Below, piece by piece: positions 18,434 through 31,300 of a stretch of DNA of 64,000 nucleotides. Where the stretch lies: the NCBI GenBank assembly GCA_038503065.1, contig JBCAMK010000013.1, positions 868,001 through 932,000 on the forward strand. Direction: 5' to 3'. The position numbers and the translations under genes were made by a program. The stretch is from Paragyromitra xinjiangensis (taxonomy: Eukaryota; Ascomycota; Pezizomycetes; Pezizales; Discinaceae). Under the pieces are notes generated by a model. The model was given only the letters and a program-made list of their open reading frames with translations, made no database searches and was not told the origin of the DNA. Positions within the stretch are counted from its first letter, which is position 1; each line of letters opens with the position of its first letter.

Positions 18434-19136
18434 TGTAACGGGTACGCCGTTACTGCCTCTAGTATGTGTAGTAGACCAGGGCCGGACTGATGGGACTGTA
18501 GGAGCCTGCATCGGTGGGGTTGCTCCCACATGCAGAGAGCTACCGCATCCCACTGATCTGGTTGATACAGAGGAACCGTATGTGCGTAAGCTGACGAGCT
18601 GACGGCACATAGACGGCTGCATCTACCACTCCGAGGAAGTGGTAGAGTTCTGAATCAACCTGTGCAGTATGCATCAGCGGAAGCTGATAGGCAACGCACT
18701 GGCAGCGCTATCTACAAGTAATACACATGCGGATTAGACTGAACTGCGCCGTGCATGTAGGACTGCAGTGTGCAGGACTATGCCGGGGGTTCATAAAGTC
18801 TAGAGTGGTCAGATTGCTAATGGAGGTGCGGCAGCTCTAGGAGCATAGCCCCCGGAAGTACGGAAGGTCTTCCGGAGTAGAACACCAGTCCATTTGGCAA
18901 TGGGACTCCGGGTCAAACCCAGTCCCCCACTAGAGCACGGCAGAGCGAGGACTGCGGAACGCAGGTGTTTAAATACATCGCGAATGCTCCACCCTGCTGC
19001 TCTTTCTTCAGCGATAGTTGAGCCCTTAAGATTCTTGAGTAGTTTGCACGAAAAGAATCGGATTCTGAACTTGATCTATATCCATTTCGCAACGGCCGTA
19101 CACCTAGCCTATCTACCTAGGCCTACCCCCGTTACA
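18434..19136 (+). repeat. 5' LTR of Gypsy-2 (703 bp)
   Basis: TGTAACGG...CCGTTACA. The first 20 bases also form GTAACGG/CCGTTAC. Candidate TATA: TTTAAATA at about 18968-18975. The block CCCTTAAGATTCTTGAGTA..TGCACGAAAA (19024-19055) is also conserved in the otherwise diverged Gypsy-3 LTR. Confidence 0.93.
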
Positions 19137-19138
19137 GT

Positions 19139-19147
19139 AGAATCTTA
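19139..19147 (+). promoter_or_regulatory. Candidate self-priming primer binding site
   Basis: AGAATCTTA, two bases after the LTR, is the reverse complement of TAAGATTCT at 19027-19035 inside the LTR. I see no match to a tRNA 3' end (no TGG start). This is the arrangement of self-primed (Tf1/sushi-type) chromoviruses, where the 5' end of the RNA folds back onto the binding site. Confidence 0.5.
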
Positions 19148-20739
19148 TCTCTCTACTTCACCTTCAGAATCACTTCCTGTAGCCCACCGGTACATGAGTT
19201 GGCTTTCGATCCTCTTCAGCTGTTTGAAGAGGAAACCTTCGATTCCTGACCACGTCTATTGGCAGGAGACCTACCCTGAGTGGCTGGACGAGCAGTATCT
19301 GCGAGATCACTGTTCCAGCACCAGTACAATCGAATTACCAGAAAAAGCACTCCTATACCCCAAGCTACGGCAATGGCATCACGTTCTGGACGATCCTCCA
19401 GCCGCAACACCCCAGCGTTAGGAGCACCCGCTCCTCCCCTTCAGATTCAATGGGAAAAGAAGATGCTGGCGGTTGGAGACGGAGAAGATGCACAGCTAGT
19501 CAAAGCCCCAAAGACAACCCTCGAGAAATACATCCCAGGTGTCCAGACCAACTGGACAGACCGGTCCAAGGTCACCATCGCTGAGTTCTTTGAGCACTAC
19601 CAAGAGCACATGAAGAGCTACATCAACAGCACGGTTGCCCAGGCAGGACATGCCTTACGGATGCTAGAGGAACGGCAGTCAGCTGAGCAGACCCTCATGA
19701 AGGATGCCATGAACTACCTGAACGATCAGGCCCAACACCTACAGCAGCGAGTGCAACACCTGCTGCTGTCAAGAGACGAACTAAGCGGAACAGAACCTAT
19801 GGACCTAGATCTACCGGAGCAGGCTGCTCCACCGGACTACCTAACCATTGTGCAGGAAGCTATCCGGAGTGGACAGCTACACATCAAGGCTCCGGAAGAA
19901 AGGGTAGGAAGACCCAGGTCTAACACTACGTTCCCTTTAGAGTCCTTTCCCCTACCACTTGCACCCCCACCTCCAGCACCACAACCACGACGAAGAGCAC
20001 GATCCCAGGCTCCTATAGACGAGTCCTGGATGCCCCTCGGCCTTTCTGGCGAATCCAGAACACCCCTACCCCCTTCACGCGGCTATGGTTCGAGTACCTG
20101 GGGACTCGGAGGATCTCAGCGCTCTGGTGGTGGTGGTTTGCCTCCTGTAACCCCTCAGGGTACATCAGGACGGGCACCACAGAGAACACCACCTGCTAAT
20201 TCACCTCCGCCCCCCTTCGACCGGCCGGCAACACCAAGGGAGGAGAATAGAGGAGAAGGAGAAGCAGCGGGCAATGGAGGAGATAATGGTGGAGGAGGAG
20301 GCAGAAGGGTAGGAGGAGGTGGTGGTAGGGACCCGGATTCCAGTGATAGTGACTCTGAACCTGAGGGTGCAGATCCTAAAGCCTGGAAGAGGTACTACCA
20401 TCGCAAGATGAGGAAGCAGGAGAAGAGGATGATGGAGATGATGGCCACGATGATGGGAGCAGGCGGTGGCATGTCCAACGCTGCCAGCAGGACCCGAGAA
20501 CCCAAGGCACCACAGCCTACTAAGTTCAAGGGAGAAGCCCATGATGTCAACCGTTTCCTACGCCAGTGTGAGAACGTCTTCTCGATAGAGGCATCCTCCT
20601 TTCAACAGGATGTCATGAAGATCCATTACACTGGTAATCTCCTGGAAGGCAACGCAGTGCTCAACTGGTATGAGGCCTACTATAACCTCATCGACCAAGG
20701 AGCAGCTGATAGGGCCGCAGGGCGTCCAGTAGTCTTGGA

Positions 20740-23032
20740 ACCGACAACAACAACGCCAAAGTGACTTTTTGGTCACAACTCCACCAGTTTTACTCCGATT
20801 GCTCTACTTTTTGATTATTCGGACTCGCCTCACTGCCCCCGTTCGATCCTGCTATTGTACGTCTGGTTTGCACCGGATTTGCAAAAGTTGTTGTCGAATT
20901 CGCTGTTTTACCCCTCTTTTCCCCCCCTACAACAAAAACCTCACCAAACTTTGGCAATCTGCATTTTGTCATAACTCCACCAGTTTTCGTCCGATTAGCT
21001 CGACCCCGGGCTTTTTGGAACCGCCTCAGCGCGCCCGTTCGATCGCCCTCTCGTTCGTTCGGATCCGACCAGAACTGCAGAAGTTCTGCTCGATTTCCCT
21101 CCCCCCTCCGCCAGGGACCCCTTCCAGGGCCCAGCACCACCCCTCCCACCTCTTCCTGTCGGTTCAGGACCCTTCTCTATGTCTTCCTCTTCGTCTAGAG
21201 GCAGAGGGAGAGGCAGAGGCTTCAGGTCTCCCTCTTCTGTGACCAGCTCACCCCAAAACCCGCTCCAAACGCCCTTTGGCGCCCCTACAACACCCCCAAA
21301 CACCCGATTTTCGCCTCTGCTCCATGGGGACCCAGAGCAAACACCCACCCAAGCCCTGCCACTTCGCCCAGCAGTCCCCCTACCTCACTATGCCTCCTTG
21401 CCCGCCACAGAGCCTACAGACAGTGGCTCTGTCCTCCTGGAAGAGTCTGACTCGGACATGACGGACACTGAGGGACCCCTCACCTTCTCCACCACCCTAC
21501 CACCAGTCATCCAGATGGACGACTCCAACAGCAATCTAGATCGCCTTGGTGCCATTGGTACTGGGGAGAACTACAACCCCTCCCTCTTCGCAGTGATGGA
21601 TGAGCAGAACAGGCTGATCAAGGCACTCACCAAACGCGTTAAACAGCTTGAAAAAGCTATCCTCACTCCACCACCAGCCCCTACCTTCCACAATGACCCA
21701 GCTCTAGTGGAAAAGGTGGCCACCCTCACCTCCAAGGTTGCAGACTTGGAACAGAAACGGACCCTCACAACGATTCTGACCTCTGCCAACCTCCCACCAC
21801 CTCCAGCATCTGCTCCCCCACCTGCCACCACCTCCTGGGCTCAGGTTGCCTCCAAAAGGCTTCCAGACCCGCCAGCAAGGCCTCCAAGCCTCCCAAACAA
21901 CCCACAGCGCCCCCCAAACGTGACAGAACACTCATCATCACCAGGAATGGTTTACCCATTCCTGACGACATCACCCCACTGCTCATTCGCAATGCAGTCA
22001 ATGCTGCCCTGGAAAGGCCATTGATTGCAGAGGTGCGATTCACTCCTGCCCACCATGTACAGCTTATTGCTGTCACCTCCACCACCTCCGACTCCCTCCT
22101 CAAGCAAAGACAGAAGCTTGAGGAAGTCGTTCGCACTACCATTCCCAATGCCACCAGCATGGAGAAGGAAGCAGTCCTGACCCAAGTTGTTGTGCACAAC
22201 GTTCCCACCTCCATTCCCTCCGGCGAAGAGGGATTCCAGCAGATCAGGTCTGAGGTTGAGCAGTTCAACCCAGGCACCACCCTACTTCGCGACCCTCGCT
22301 GGCTCACTAGACCTGAGCAGAGAGAGGGGAAACAGGCATCCTCCATGGTTCTTACCATTGTGGGGAAGCAGCCTGCCACCATTGCCCTTGAGAGAGGGCT
22401 CTCCATGTTTGGACTTCGTCACAAAGTCACCAAATACCTTCGCTTTGGGCCAGACACTCAATGCACCACCTGCCTGGCCTTTGGCCACCCACAACAACGC
22501 TGTACCAGCAAAACCCCTTACTGCAACATCTGTGCTGGGCCACATACAGCATCCTCTCACTCCTGCGCAACCTCCTCTTGCACCATCAAGGGAGCTCCTT
22601 GCCTCCACACCATCATCCGTTGCAAGAATTGTAACGAATCGCATCGTGGTAACTTTTCTGGTTGCCTCACACTCACTCAAGCAAGACTTAGAGCCAGCGA
22701 ACGTCAGGACCGCATGGTTGTTTAAGTTTTCCCCTACCTGTTATGATTTAACCAGCCTTCAGGGGTCTTAGGATTCAGTGGAAGGAGTGCTATAGGCACA
22801 AAACATGCGATGGTGAAGGAAAAAGGAACAGGTTGAGATCTTCGGGTAGTCACTTGTCTTTCCTTAACATATCAACTGACGATGAGCCTGAGAGAGGCTG
22901 AGATGGAACTGGCGGAGGATTTAGTTAGTTTGTTTTGTTTTCTTTTCGTTCCTGTTGGGTTTTCTCTTATTGTACGCCATATCCGATTCGGATGCATGCG
23001 AGTATGAACAATAAATAAATAAATAAAATAAT
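20740..23032 (+). mobile_element. Half-LINE copy C, plus strand, in Gypsy-2 gag
   Basis: Flanked by the 14-bp duplication CCAGTAGTCTTGGA at 20726-20739 and 23033-23046. Begins ACCGACAACAACAACGCCAAAG and ends in CAATAAATAAATAAATAAAATAAT. The 5' UTR (20740-21178) contains a two-fold repeat of about 206 bp. ORF1 has one frameshift. No ORF2. Confidence 0.93.
21179..22725 (+). pseudogene. ORF1 of half-LINE copy C, one frameshift
   Basis: Same layout as copy B. A one-base deletion near 21850 (AAAAGGCTTCC where the other copies have AAAAGGGCTCCT) shifts the frame after VASKR; the correct frame resumes and runs to TAA at 22723-22725 with all three zinc knuckles (CTTC..GH...C; CNIC; CKNC). Otherwise near-identical to copies B, D and E. 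Confidence 0.88.
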
Positions 23033-26000
23033 CCAGTAGTCTTGGATGCCCACTGGTTCTCTTGGGCCACCTTCACGCTTTCGTTCCGGTCTTCGTTTGG
23101 GGATAGAGTCACCAGGGAAGAAGCGGTAGCTAAGTGGGATAAGCTCTCACAGACCGCCAGTATCGATGCCTTCTTGGACCAGATTGTGCAGTTGATGTGG
23201 AAGACAGGCTATAGCGGCGAGGTAGTGGATGATAAGATATCCCAAGGCCTCAACGCAGAATTAGCCCTCGATTGGGCTAAGGTAGCTGTTAAACCTGCCT
23301 CTCTTCATGAGAGGATTCAACTAGTCCGGCACATGGGTCATGTTCTTGAGAGATACAAGAAGACAAGGCCCCTGGAACGGAAGGAAGAGAAGAAGGGTGG
23401 TGGCGAGAGTAGTGGAAAGAAGAGGGGTGAGCAGAAGGGTCAGAGTACCGCTGCTACCTCTGATAGAAAGGCCGCTGGTGAGAATAAGACTCCGCCAGCG
23501 AAGAAGGATAAAGCTGTGGAGCTAAAAGGTATGTCTGAGTACTACCTTCCTTTAAGACAAGTACCTGACTGACCCATCCGCATTCACAGGAATACCAGAG
23601 AGTATCCTGGCAGAGAGGCGTAAGGCCGACGTCTGTTTAAAGTGCGGAAAGAAGGGCCATTCATGGGGAAAGTGTTGGACTCAGGTTCCTGTGGTAGCTA
23701 GAGTAGCAGCCACGAGGAAGAGGAAGAGAGCAGAAGAGCTAGAAGCCTCTGCTGTTCCACCGGAGTCTAAGAAGGGAAAAGCAGCCGCAGTAGCGGCAGT
23801 CCATAGTCCTGTTCCTCTCAAGGCAGAGCCTGAGAGATTGTTTGTAGTAGATGAGGATAGTGATCCTGAGATCTACTAGATAGCCATTCATTAGTCTTAA
23901 TATCATTTCGTTCTTACATCAGTTGTACTGAGGAGGCCTGATAGGCCGAAATCGCTGGATCGATATGCAACTTCTCCTAGCTAACACCCAGCTCAAACCA
24001 TCATCGATACCTGCACAGAAACCTGCTCAACGATCATTGACATCGTTGGTTGCGCTGGTATCACAGTACAACAGTCATGTCTACAGGCTACACCCCATAC
24101 AATGACGGCATGCGTAAGACCTTGTCCGAGAGACAAAAGGCAAAGCGTCAGCGAAGCCATAGCCCTAGTGGAAACCCACCATCGAAGAGAAGACTAGAAG
24201 AACCGCCAGCACAGCCAGTACATGGTCAGAGGCCTATACTGAAGGCTGAGTTGAACTGGAAGGTGCGGAAGCATATCAACAGGTGCCATGGTAAGTTCCT
24301 GTTTGATACTGGCTGCACCGGACCTATCCTCAGCGAGGAGTTTGTGAGGAAGGAAGGGATACCAACGGAGAAGCGTGAGGTTCCCATCCAGATGCTTGAT
24401 GCCCAGGGTGACCTGATGATGGGAGCTGGCGAGTATTTTACTGCCCCCCTAGACATGGTCATGGGCAAGCATGAGGAACTGATCCGTTGGGAGGTTGGAC
24501 CTCTAGAGGGAGGCATCTCCGGGTATCTGCCTATCTCATGGGCACAGAAGCACAACCCAGACATCGATTGGCATACCGGCCGCATCCATTGGCGTTCCGA
24601 TTACTGCCACAAGAACTGCATCCCCACCGATGTCCACATAGAGGTGTGCGAAGACTGGGAGATGATGGCAGAGGACCGGGCCAATGTCCACCAGATAGGA
24701 GCGGCGGTTTGGCATGATGATAGCGGAGGAGACGTGAGCCTGAGGCTACCAGCGGAGTATAGGGAATGGGCGGATGTCTTCAGCAATGAGAAGAGCTCAA
24801 AGCTGCCGGAGCATGGTGCTTTCGATCACCACATCAACCTACAACCAGGAACGAAGCCACCGTTTGGGCCCTTGTATGCTTGCTCGGAATCAGAGCTCAA
24901 GGCCCTCCGGGAGTTCCTGAACAAGGCCCTGCCATCTGGAAAGATATCAAGGTCCAATTCCCCCGCCGCTGCGCCTATCCTGTTCGTTCCTAAGCCTAAT
25001 GGTACTCTCCGCATTTGCGTTGACTACCGCGGTCTTAACAGGATCACAGTGAAGGACAAATACCTGCTACCATTGATGTCTGAGTTGAGGGACAGGCTGA
25101 GAACCGCTAAGGTCTTTACCAAGATTGACCTGAAGGATGGGTTCAACCTGTTGAGGATAGCCAAAGGGGATGAGTGGAAGACAGCGTTCAGGACCCGGTA
25201 TGGCTTGTATGAGTACAATGTCATGCCCTTCGGCCTCTGCAACGCCCCTTCGTCGTTCCAGGCTATGATCAATGAGGTGTTGCATGACCTATTGGATCTG
25301 GGCGTGATAGTATACTTAGATGATATACTTATCTACACAGAGACAATTGGGGAGCATCAACGCCTTGTTCAGAAGGTGCTGCAGAGGCTTCGAGAGGCAA
25401 GTCTGCATGCACACATTGACAAGACCTTCTTCCACTTGAAGGAGGTTGAGTACTTGGGATACCAGATCTCTGAGCGTGGCATCTCTATGTCTAAAGAGAA
25501 GGTCAACGCCGTGAAGGACTGGCCAGTCCCTAGGAATGTGAAGGATGTGCAAGCCTTCCTAGGCTTTGCCAACTTCTACCGCAGGTTCATCGCCGGGTTT
25601 AGCAAGGTGTGCAAACCATTGACTGACCTGCTGAGGAAAGAAGGGAAGTGGCACTGGACCGCTGCCTGTGACAGGGCTTTCGAGGAACTCAAGCAGCTGT
25701 TCACCAGCGAGCCTATCTTGGTCCACTTCCATCCACAGAGACGCACAGTTGTAGAGACTGATGCTTCTGACTTTGCGAAGGGAGCTGTGATGTCCCAGTA
25801 TGGCGAGGATGGCAAGCTACATCCTGTTGCTTTCTATAGCAAGAAGCACTCGCCAGCTGAGATCAACTATGACATCCATGACAAAGAGATGGGTGCCATA
25901 GTAGCTGCGTTCCGGGAATGGGAGCACCTTCTTAAGTCCGTTGAGGGAGAGGTTGTGGTCTTCACCGATCACAAGAACCTAGAGTACTTCAACAGTACTA

Positions 26001-26943
26001 AGGTTTTGACCCGCCGGCAGGCCAGATGGGCTGAGGACCTGGCGGGGTTTGATTTCAAGGTCATCTACAGACCCGGTGAACGGAATGGCAAGCCTGATGT
26101 TCTATCTAGACGTTGGGATCACCGTCTGGGAGAGGGAGGTGAACCTGCTGCCCCACAGCCGCAGTTGTTTTTCCGTCCTGGACAGCTTGTCATGAACTCA
26201 GCCAGACTCAGTGCTGTGAGAGTTCACCAGCTGCAATCGCCGTTCCTGCAGAAGCTGAAAGATGCGTCGTTGGGAGATGAGCAGTGGCAAGGGATCCGTA
26301 AGGCTTTGGAGGAGAAGAAGACTGGACTCGACCAGGCGTTGTCCCTTTCAGAGGGACTGGTGTTCTTCAAGAACCGCTGGTATGTCCCGGAAGGCAGAGA
26401 CCTCCGGCAAGAGATCTTCTCTGAGAACCATGATAGCAGGATTGCTGGGCACTTTGGGCAGTACAAGACCGCTGAGAGGATCAAGGCGAACTTCTACTGG
26501 CCCAACATGGACAAGGACATAGAGGAATACGTCCGCAGCTGCGATAGCTGTCAGAGGAATAAGACAGCTCGCCATAAGAAGTATGGAGAGCTGCTTCCCT
26601 TGGAGATTCCCTATCGCCCTTGGGCCTCATCCTGCACGCGAAAAAGATCCCTGCAAAACTCCAAAAGCTACGTTGCAACGGCGTTACACACTGCAAAAAG
26701 TCTCTAAATCTTCGGCTTCATTTCTCACCACTTCCCCGCTCTCGCAACCTTTCATCGGGCGCATTGCCCCAACTCATCCTGGATCCGCCCCAAACTCCTC
26801 CCAGGAGATCCCGCACACCCTCCCCATCTCCTGTAAAGTTGGTGACCTTTGGCACCAACTTCACCCTCCCCCTCATCGGCAAGAAGCGCACCCTCTCCAA
26901 CCCTTCACCAGCCCCCGCTCGCTCAGGATCCCCAACCAAACAA

Positions 26944-28353
26944 ATGGCGGCTCCTGGTCCCTCCACCGGTCAATCCCTCTTCGACTCAGCTCATGCTGGC
27001 CCCTCCACCGATTCCCAATACATCGACGAAGCCCTCATGCAAGAACTTCCCGATGATTCTACCCCCAACTGGCTCAAAGACTTCAGTAAACACGAAGACT
27101 ACATGCCCGACGTTGACCACGAGGACTCCACTGAGCAGTACCTCGCCTGGCTATCGAAATCAAGCTTTGCCAGACTCCACTCGCAAGTGGAAGAAAACAA
27201 CACCCACCTCCTCGCCAAAGTAGCCATGCAGGAGAATGACATCCTTAGGCTCACGGATCAAACTAAGATCCTGCAAGAAATGGTTGGAAAACTTTCCACC
27301 ACCCTCAACAACATGGCTAGGTCCCTTCAAACCATCGACAAGAACACCAGCCAACCCACTCGCACCCCGGCACCAGCCAGCAATCAGCAGCAAAAACCAC
27401 CTGCACAAAAACCCCAAACCCCCCTCCTCAATGACGGAAAGCCCATGACATATGCACAAGCTGCAAATGCACCCGCAGCTCCCTTCACCAAAGTCAACAA
27501 GGGCAAAAAGAAGAAGGCCCTCCCTCCCAAGCTCTTCCAACCCCAATTTACCGCCATCAACCGTCAAATCATCCTGGAAACCTCCGCCGACATCCCAACA
27601 TCAGTTGAAACTTCCTCCCTCCTAACCGCAATAAACAAGGAGCTCGCCCCACGTAACACCTCCATCCTCATGTGCACCAAAACCGCCAGGCACAACTTCG
27701 TTCTAACCACCCGCCCTGATGAATCTGCCGAACAAATTTGCCAAGCTTATCAGAAGGAAATCGAAATGGCATGTGCCCTCCTCAAAGTCCCCCTCGGCGA
27801 AGCCAGACCAAACTCCAAGTGGTCTAAATTCATTATTCACGGCATCCCTACCAAAGCAACAATGGCAGAAGTCACAGAACAAATGGCCATCTCCGTACCA
27901 ACTTTCACCCTTGCCCAGACTCCCCGCTGGCTCACTACTCCAGAAGCCAGAGCCAACAAAACCCATTCAGCAATCGTCATCGCCTTACCACAGAAATTCA
28001 CCATGGAAACACTCGGTCTCTCACAAATCCCCCTCTTCAACGCCTTCTGTCGAGTACAGGAATACATTGCTGTTTCCCCCACCACACAATGCAGAAGGTG
28101 CCAAGAATATGGCCACCACCAACAAACATGCAAAAAGGACTTCAAATGCGCAGTATGTGCGGAAGCCCACGAAACACTCAAGCACCCCTGCACCACCTCT
28201 GGATGCCCAGCAGGCACCAAATGCACTCACCCCCCAATCCGCTGCGCCAACTGCAATCAAGGACACAAAGCCTATGAACGCAAAGTTTGCATTGCCTACA
28301 CCAAGCTCACTGAGAGCCTTAAATCCTCCCGAACTAACACCAACACTGCTTAA
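26944..28353 (+). CDS. ORF1 of LINE-X copy 3, intact
   Basis: About 470 residues from the ATG after GSPTK; the frame is open upstream to 26620. It has the same features as copy 2: acidic N-terminal block with NWLKDFSKHEDYMPDVDHED, a coiled-coil-like segment (NDILRLTDQTKILQEMVGK), Gln/Pro linker, KGKKKKALPPKLFQPQ, and C-terminal knuckles CRRCQEYGHHQQTC, CAVC...C and CANCNQGHKAYERKVC. It probably coats the LINE RNA. The stop overlaps the ORF2 start (TAATG), pointing to termination-reinitiation. Confidence 0.87.
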   Translation: MAAPGPSTGQSLFDSAHAGPSTDSQYIDEALMQELPDDSTPNWLKDFSKHEDYMPDVDHEDSTEQYLAWLSKSSFARLHSQVEENNTHLLAKVAMQENDILRLTDQTKILQEMVGKLSTTLNNMARSLQTIDKNTSQPTRTPAPASNQQQKPPAQKPQTPLLNDGKPMTYAQAANAPAAPFTKVNKGKKKKALPPKLFQPQFTAINRQIILETSADIPTSVETSSLLTAINKELAPRNTSILMCTKTARHNFVLTTRPDESAEQICQAYQKEIEMACALLKVPLGEARPNSKWSKFIIHGIPTKATMAEVTEQMAISVPTFTLAQTPRWLTTPEARANKTHSAIVIALPQKFTMETLGLSQIPLFNAFCRVQEYIAVSPTTQCRRCQEYGHHQQTCKKDFKCAVCAEAHETLKHPCTTSGCPAGTKCTHPPIRCANCNQGHKAYERKVCIAYTKLTESLKSSRTNTNTA

Positions 28354-31300
28354 TGCAGCCACACCCAACTTCATCAGGCATAGCCATAGTGCAGCAACTG
28401 AACTGCGCCAAAGGACAGGCCTCTACTCTTTCAGTAATTCGGGACATTGATTCATCAAACAACATTCTTATCCAAATGCTACAGGAACCTTGGGTAGACC
28501 ATAATGGCCTACCTCCAGCAGCAAGCAACTTCGACATATATTTTCCTTGTGTTTTTCCTAAAGTCGTTATTTATATTCGAAAGAACCTTAACATAAAAAC
28601 GATCGTCACATTTAAACCGAATCCAAACATGATTGCGGTCACCCTTCAAACTGCACACACCAAATTGGAAGTTTGCAACTTATATCTTCAACCTCGCACC
28701 AATGATAATCATTATCTTCCACTACTATCACACTCCTTTCATACAAATTCTATTTTAGCTGGAGACTTCAATCTACACCACCCGTGGTGGTACGGAAAAG
28801 AAGCTGAAACCTCCCACCGATACTTCTCCAGGCATTTACATCTTACAGAAACAGTAACAGAATGGCTAGAGGAAAATAACTTCAGACTCCTCAATAAACC
28901 AGGCACATTCACACATTTCCCGCGAAATGGAAATTCCCCCTCTATCATTGATTTAACCTTCGCCAGAGGCCTCACAGATATACTAGGCCCATGGTCAGCA
29001 CCTGCCACAGACGGCCATAATTCTGACCATATCACATTGAAAACCGTTTTATACCTACATCCCCCTTCCTATATATCCCGACTCCTCTACTCCAAAACCA
29101 ATTGGCCTATTTTTCACAAGACCATACAAGATGGAATCATCCCCTTCGATTATAGCAACATACAGGCAACTGAAACCACTCTTGATCACATCGAAAACTT
29201 AATCAACAAAGCCATTCAAAACGCAGTCCCCCTCTCCAAACCCAAAATACAAGCCAAAGCCTGGTGGACACCTCACCTTTCCACTCTCAAGCGCAAATTA
29301 ACCTGGCTAGAAAAACAACGACGAAAACCAAATTCTTCACCCATCATCCGACACCAAGCAAATGAAACGAGACGCATCTGGAGAGCCGAAATCATCCAAG
29401 CAAAATGGAATCACTGGCACCTCACTCTCAAAGGCATGAACCCAAGCGCGGCATGGAACTTATTAAACAAATCCTCCGCCCGCAACAAATCCACAATCCC
29501 AGCCATACAAGGCAACACAACCAATGAAGACATCGGGGCATCCTTCCGCCAAACCTTCTTCCCTCCCCAAAATGAACCTCCACCCCTCCCAATTGACTTC
29601 CTACCTCCCCCCCTCACAGACACCAGCGAACATACGCACATCATCACAGCCCAGGAAATAGAAAACCTACTCCAACATTCCAACATGCGCACAGCAGTGG
29701 GAGCGGACGGCTTCAACTACCTCACCCTCAGGGAGGTACACAGAGCCCGACCAGCACTCCTTGTTGCCCTATTCAATAACCTCCTACAGTCAGGCCACAT
29801 GCCCGACAGATGGAAAATCACACACTGCGTCCCCATCCCTAAATCGAACAAGGCAGACTACTCGGATCCCAAGAGCTATCGCCCGGTATCTTTACTATCC
29901 TGCCTAGGCAAGCTTCTTGAAAAAATAGTAGCAAAAAGCCTGGAACGGTATGCCACCCTTAACGGAGCTATCCGACAACATCACACAGGAGCCAGAACAG
30001 GCGTATCTGCCATCGATTCACTCCATCTGATACTCACCCCTGCACAAAAACAACTCCTCATACCAATCACCAACAATGATCGAAAAACCCAGCGCCTACC
30101 TCCCCGACCCACCCTCCTAGCAACAGATATAGATGGAGCTTTCAATTGCGTTTCCCATCCCCATCTAATTCAAATCCTCCAACATTATCGATTTCCAAAC
30201 TGGTGCATCAAATGGATGTCCAGCTTCACTTCCAATCGCACCCTCGCCTTCAGAATAAATGGCAACCTGGAACCACCTCTCCCGCTCAAAATCGGCCTTC
30301 CCCAAGGATCACCACTTTCATCAATTACATTTGTTATCTACGCAGCCGCACTGGATTCCCCAAATGCCCCCACCAATGAACTGTCCACCATATACATTGA
30401 TGACGACACCGCACTACAACTCGCAAAAACCCCGCTATATGCCACGAAGAGGCTAACCGAAAGGCACAAAGCCAAAACCCAAAGGGCAAACTTCCTCAAC
30501 ATATCTTTCTCTGAGCCCAAAACCGAGCTGCTCCACCTAATTCCCTCCAGCAGCAGCCTGTCAATAAAACAAAGCATACATCTCTTCAACAAAACCATCG
30601 ACCCATCTCCTCAAATCAAGGTCCTAGGCATTACACTGGACCAAAGATTGAACTTTCACACACACTGCCAGAAAGCAGCCTCCAGACTACGAACATCGTT
30701 ATATTTAGTCAACAACCTCGTCAAGAGCAAGGGCCCAACACCACACCTCCTACATCAATTAGCCCTCACCATTATCCTCCCAGCAGCCCTGTTTGGCTCA
30801 GAGGTATGGTGGACTGGCACTTCAGACATTCTCAATCGACTCAACCCCCCATACCATAGGGTTGCCCGACTCATAACCGGCCTCCCCAAATTCACCCCCA
30901 TCAACAAACTCCTGCCAGAGGCAGGACTGCCCCCCCTCAACTTATTACTGGACATGCGCACACAACTTTACGCAATACGTATCCTACGCAGCCCCAACAA
31001 CCCCCTTCATCACATTTTACAACAACACTTACAACACAACAAATTCGTAGGCACAGGCCTACAAAGAGTTGGCAACGTTCTCTCTAAACTCCTTCAGGGA
31101 TCCCCACTTGAAGCCCTTTCCCTCCCCGCACATCCATATCTCCCTCATAACAACATCCACATAGTGGGCACCAAACAATCGGCGACCCTATCCCACAAAG
31201 ATTGGATAAATTCCCTTTCCAATGCCTGGGTAGTCTATTCAGACGGATCCAAATCCGAAACAGGCACCACCGCAGCAGGCTGGAACATACAACATATCTT

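Larger units (their letters stand above)
19373..23879 (+). pseudogene. gag of Gypsy-2, split by half-LINE C, with one intron
   Basis: ATG chosen at 19373 (MASRSGRSSSRN). Part 1 runs to 20739, part 2 from 23047 after the 14-bp target repeat; the frame is restored when 2,307 bp are removed. Part 1 has a coiled-coil-like start, a long Pro/Gly-rich low-complexity middle and the beginning of the retrotransposon Gag domain (FKGEAHDVNRFLRQCENVF...). Part 2 completes it (W..F...F). A 61-bp intron, 23529-23589 (GTATGT..CACAG, phase 1), separates a Lys-rich stretch from the nucleocapsid exon with the knuckle CLKCGKKGHSWGKC, a basic KRKRAEE patch and an acidic end. Reading through the intron gives a stop after about 15 codons, so splicing decides whether the zinc knuckle is made. 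Confidence 0.82.
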
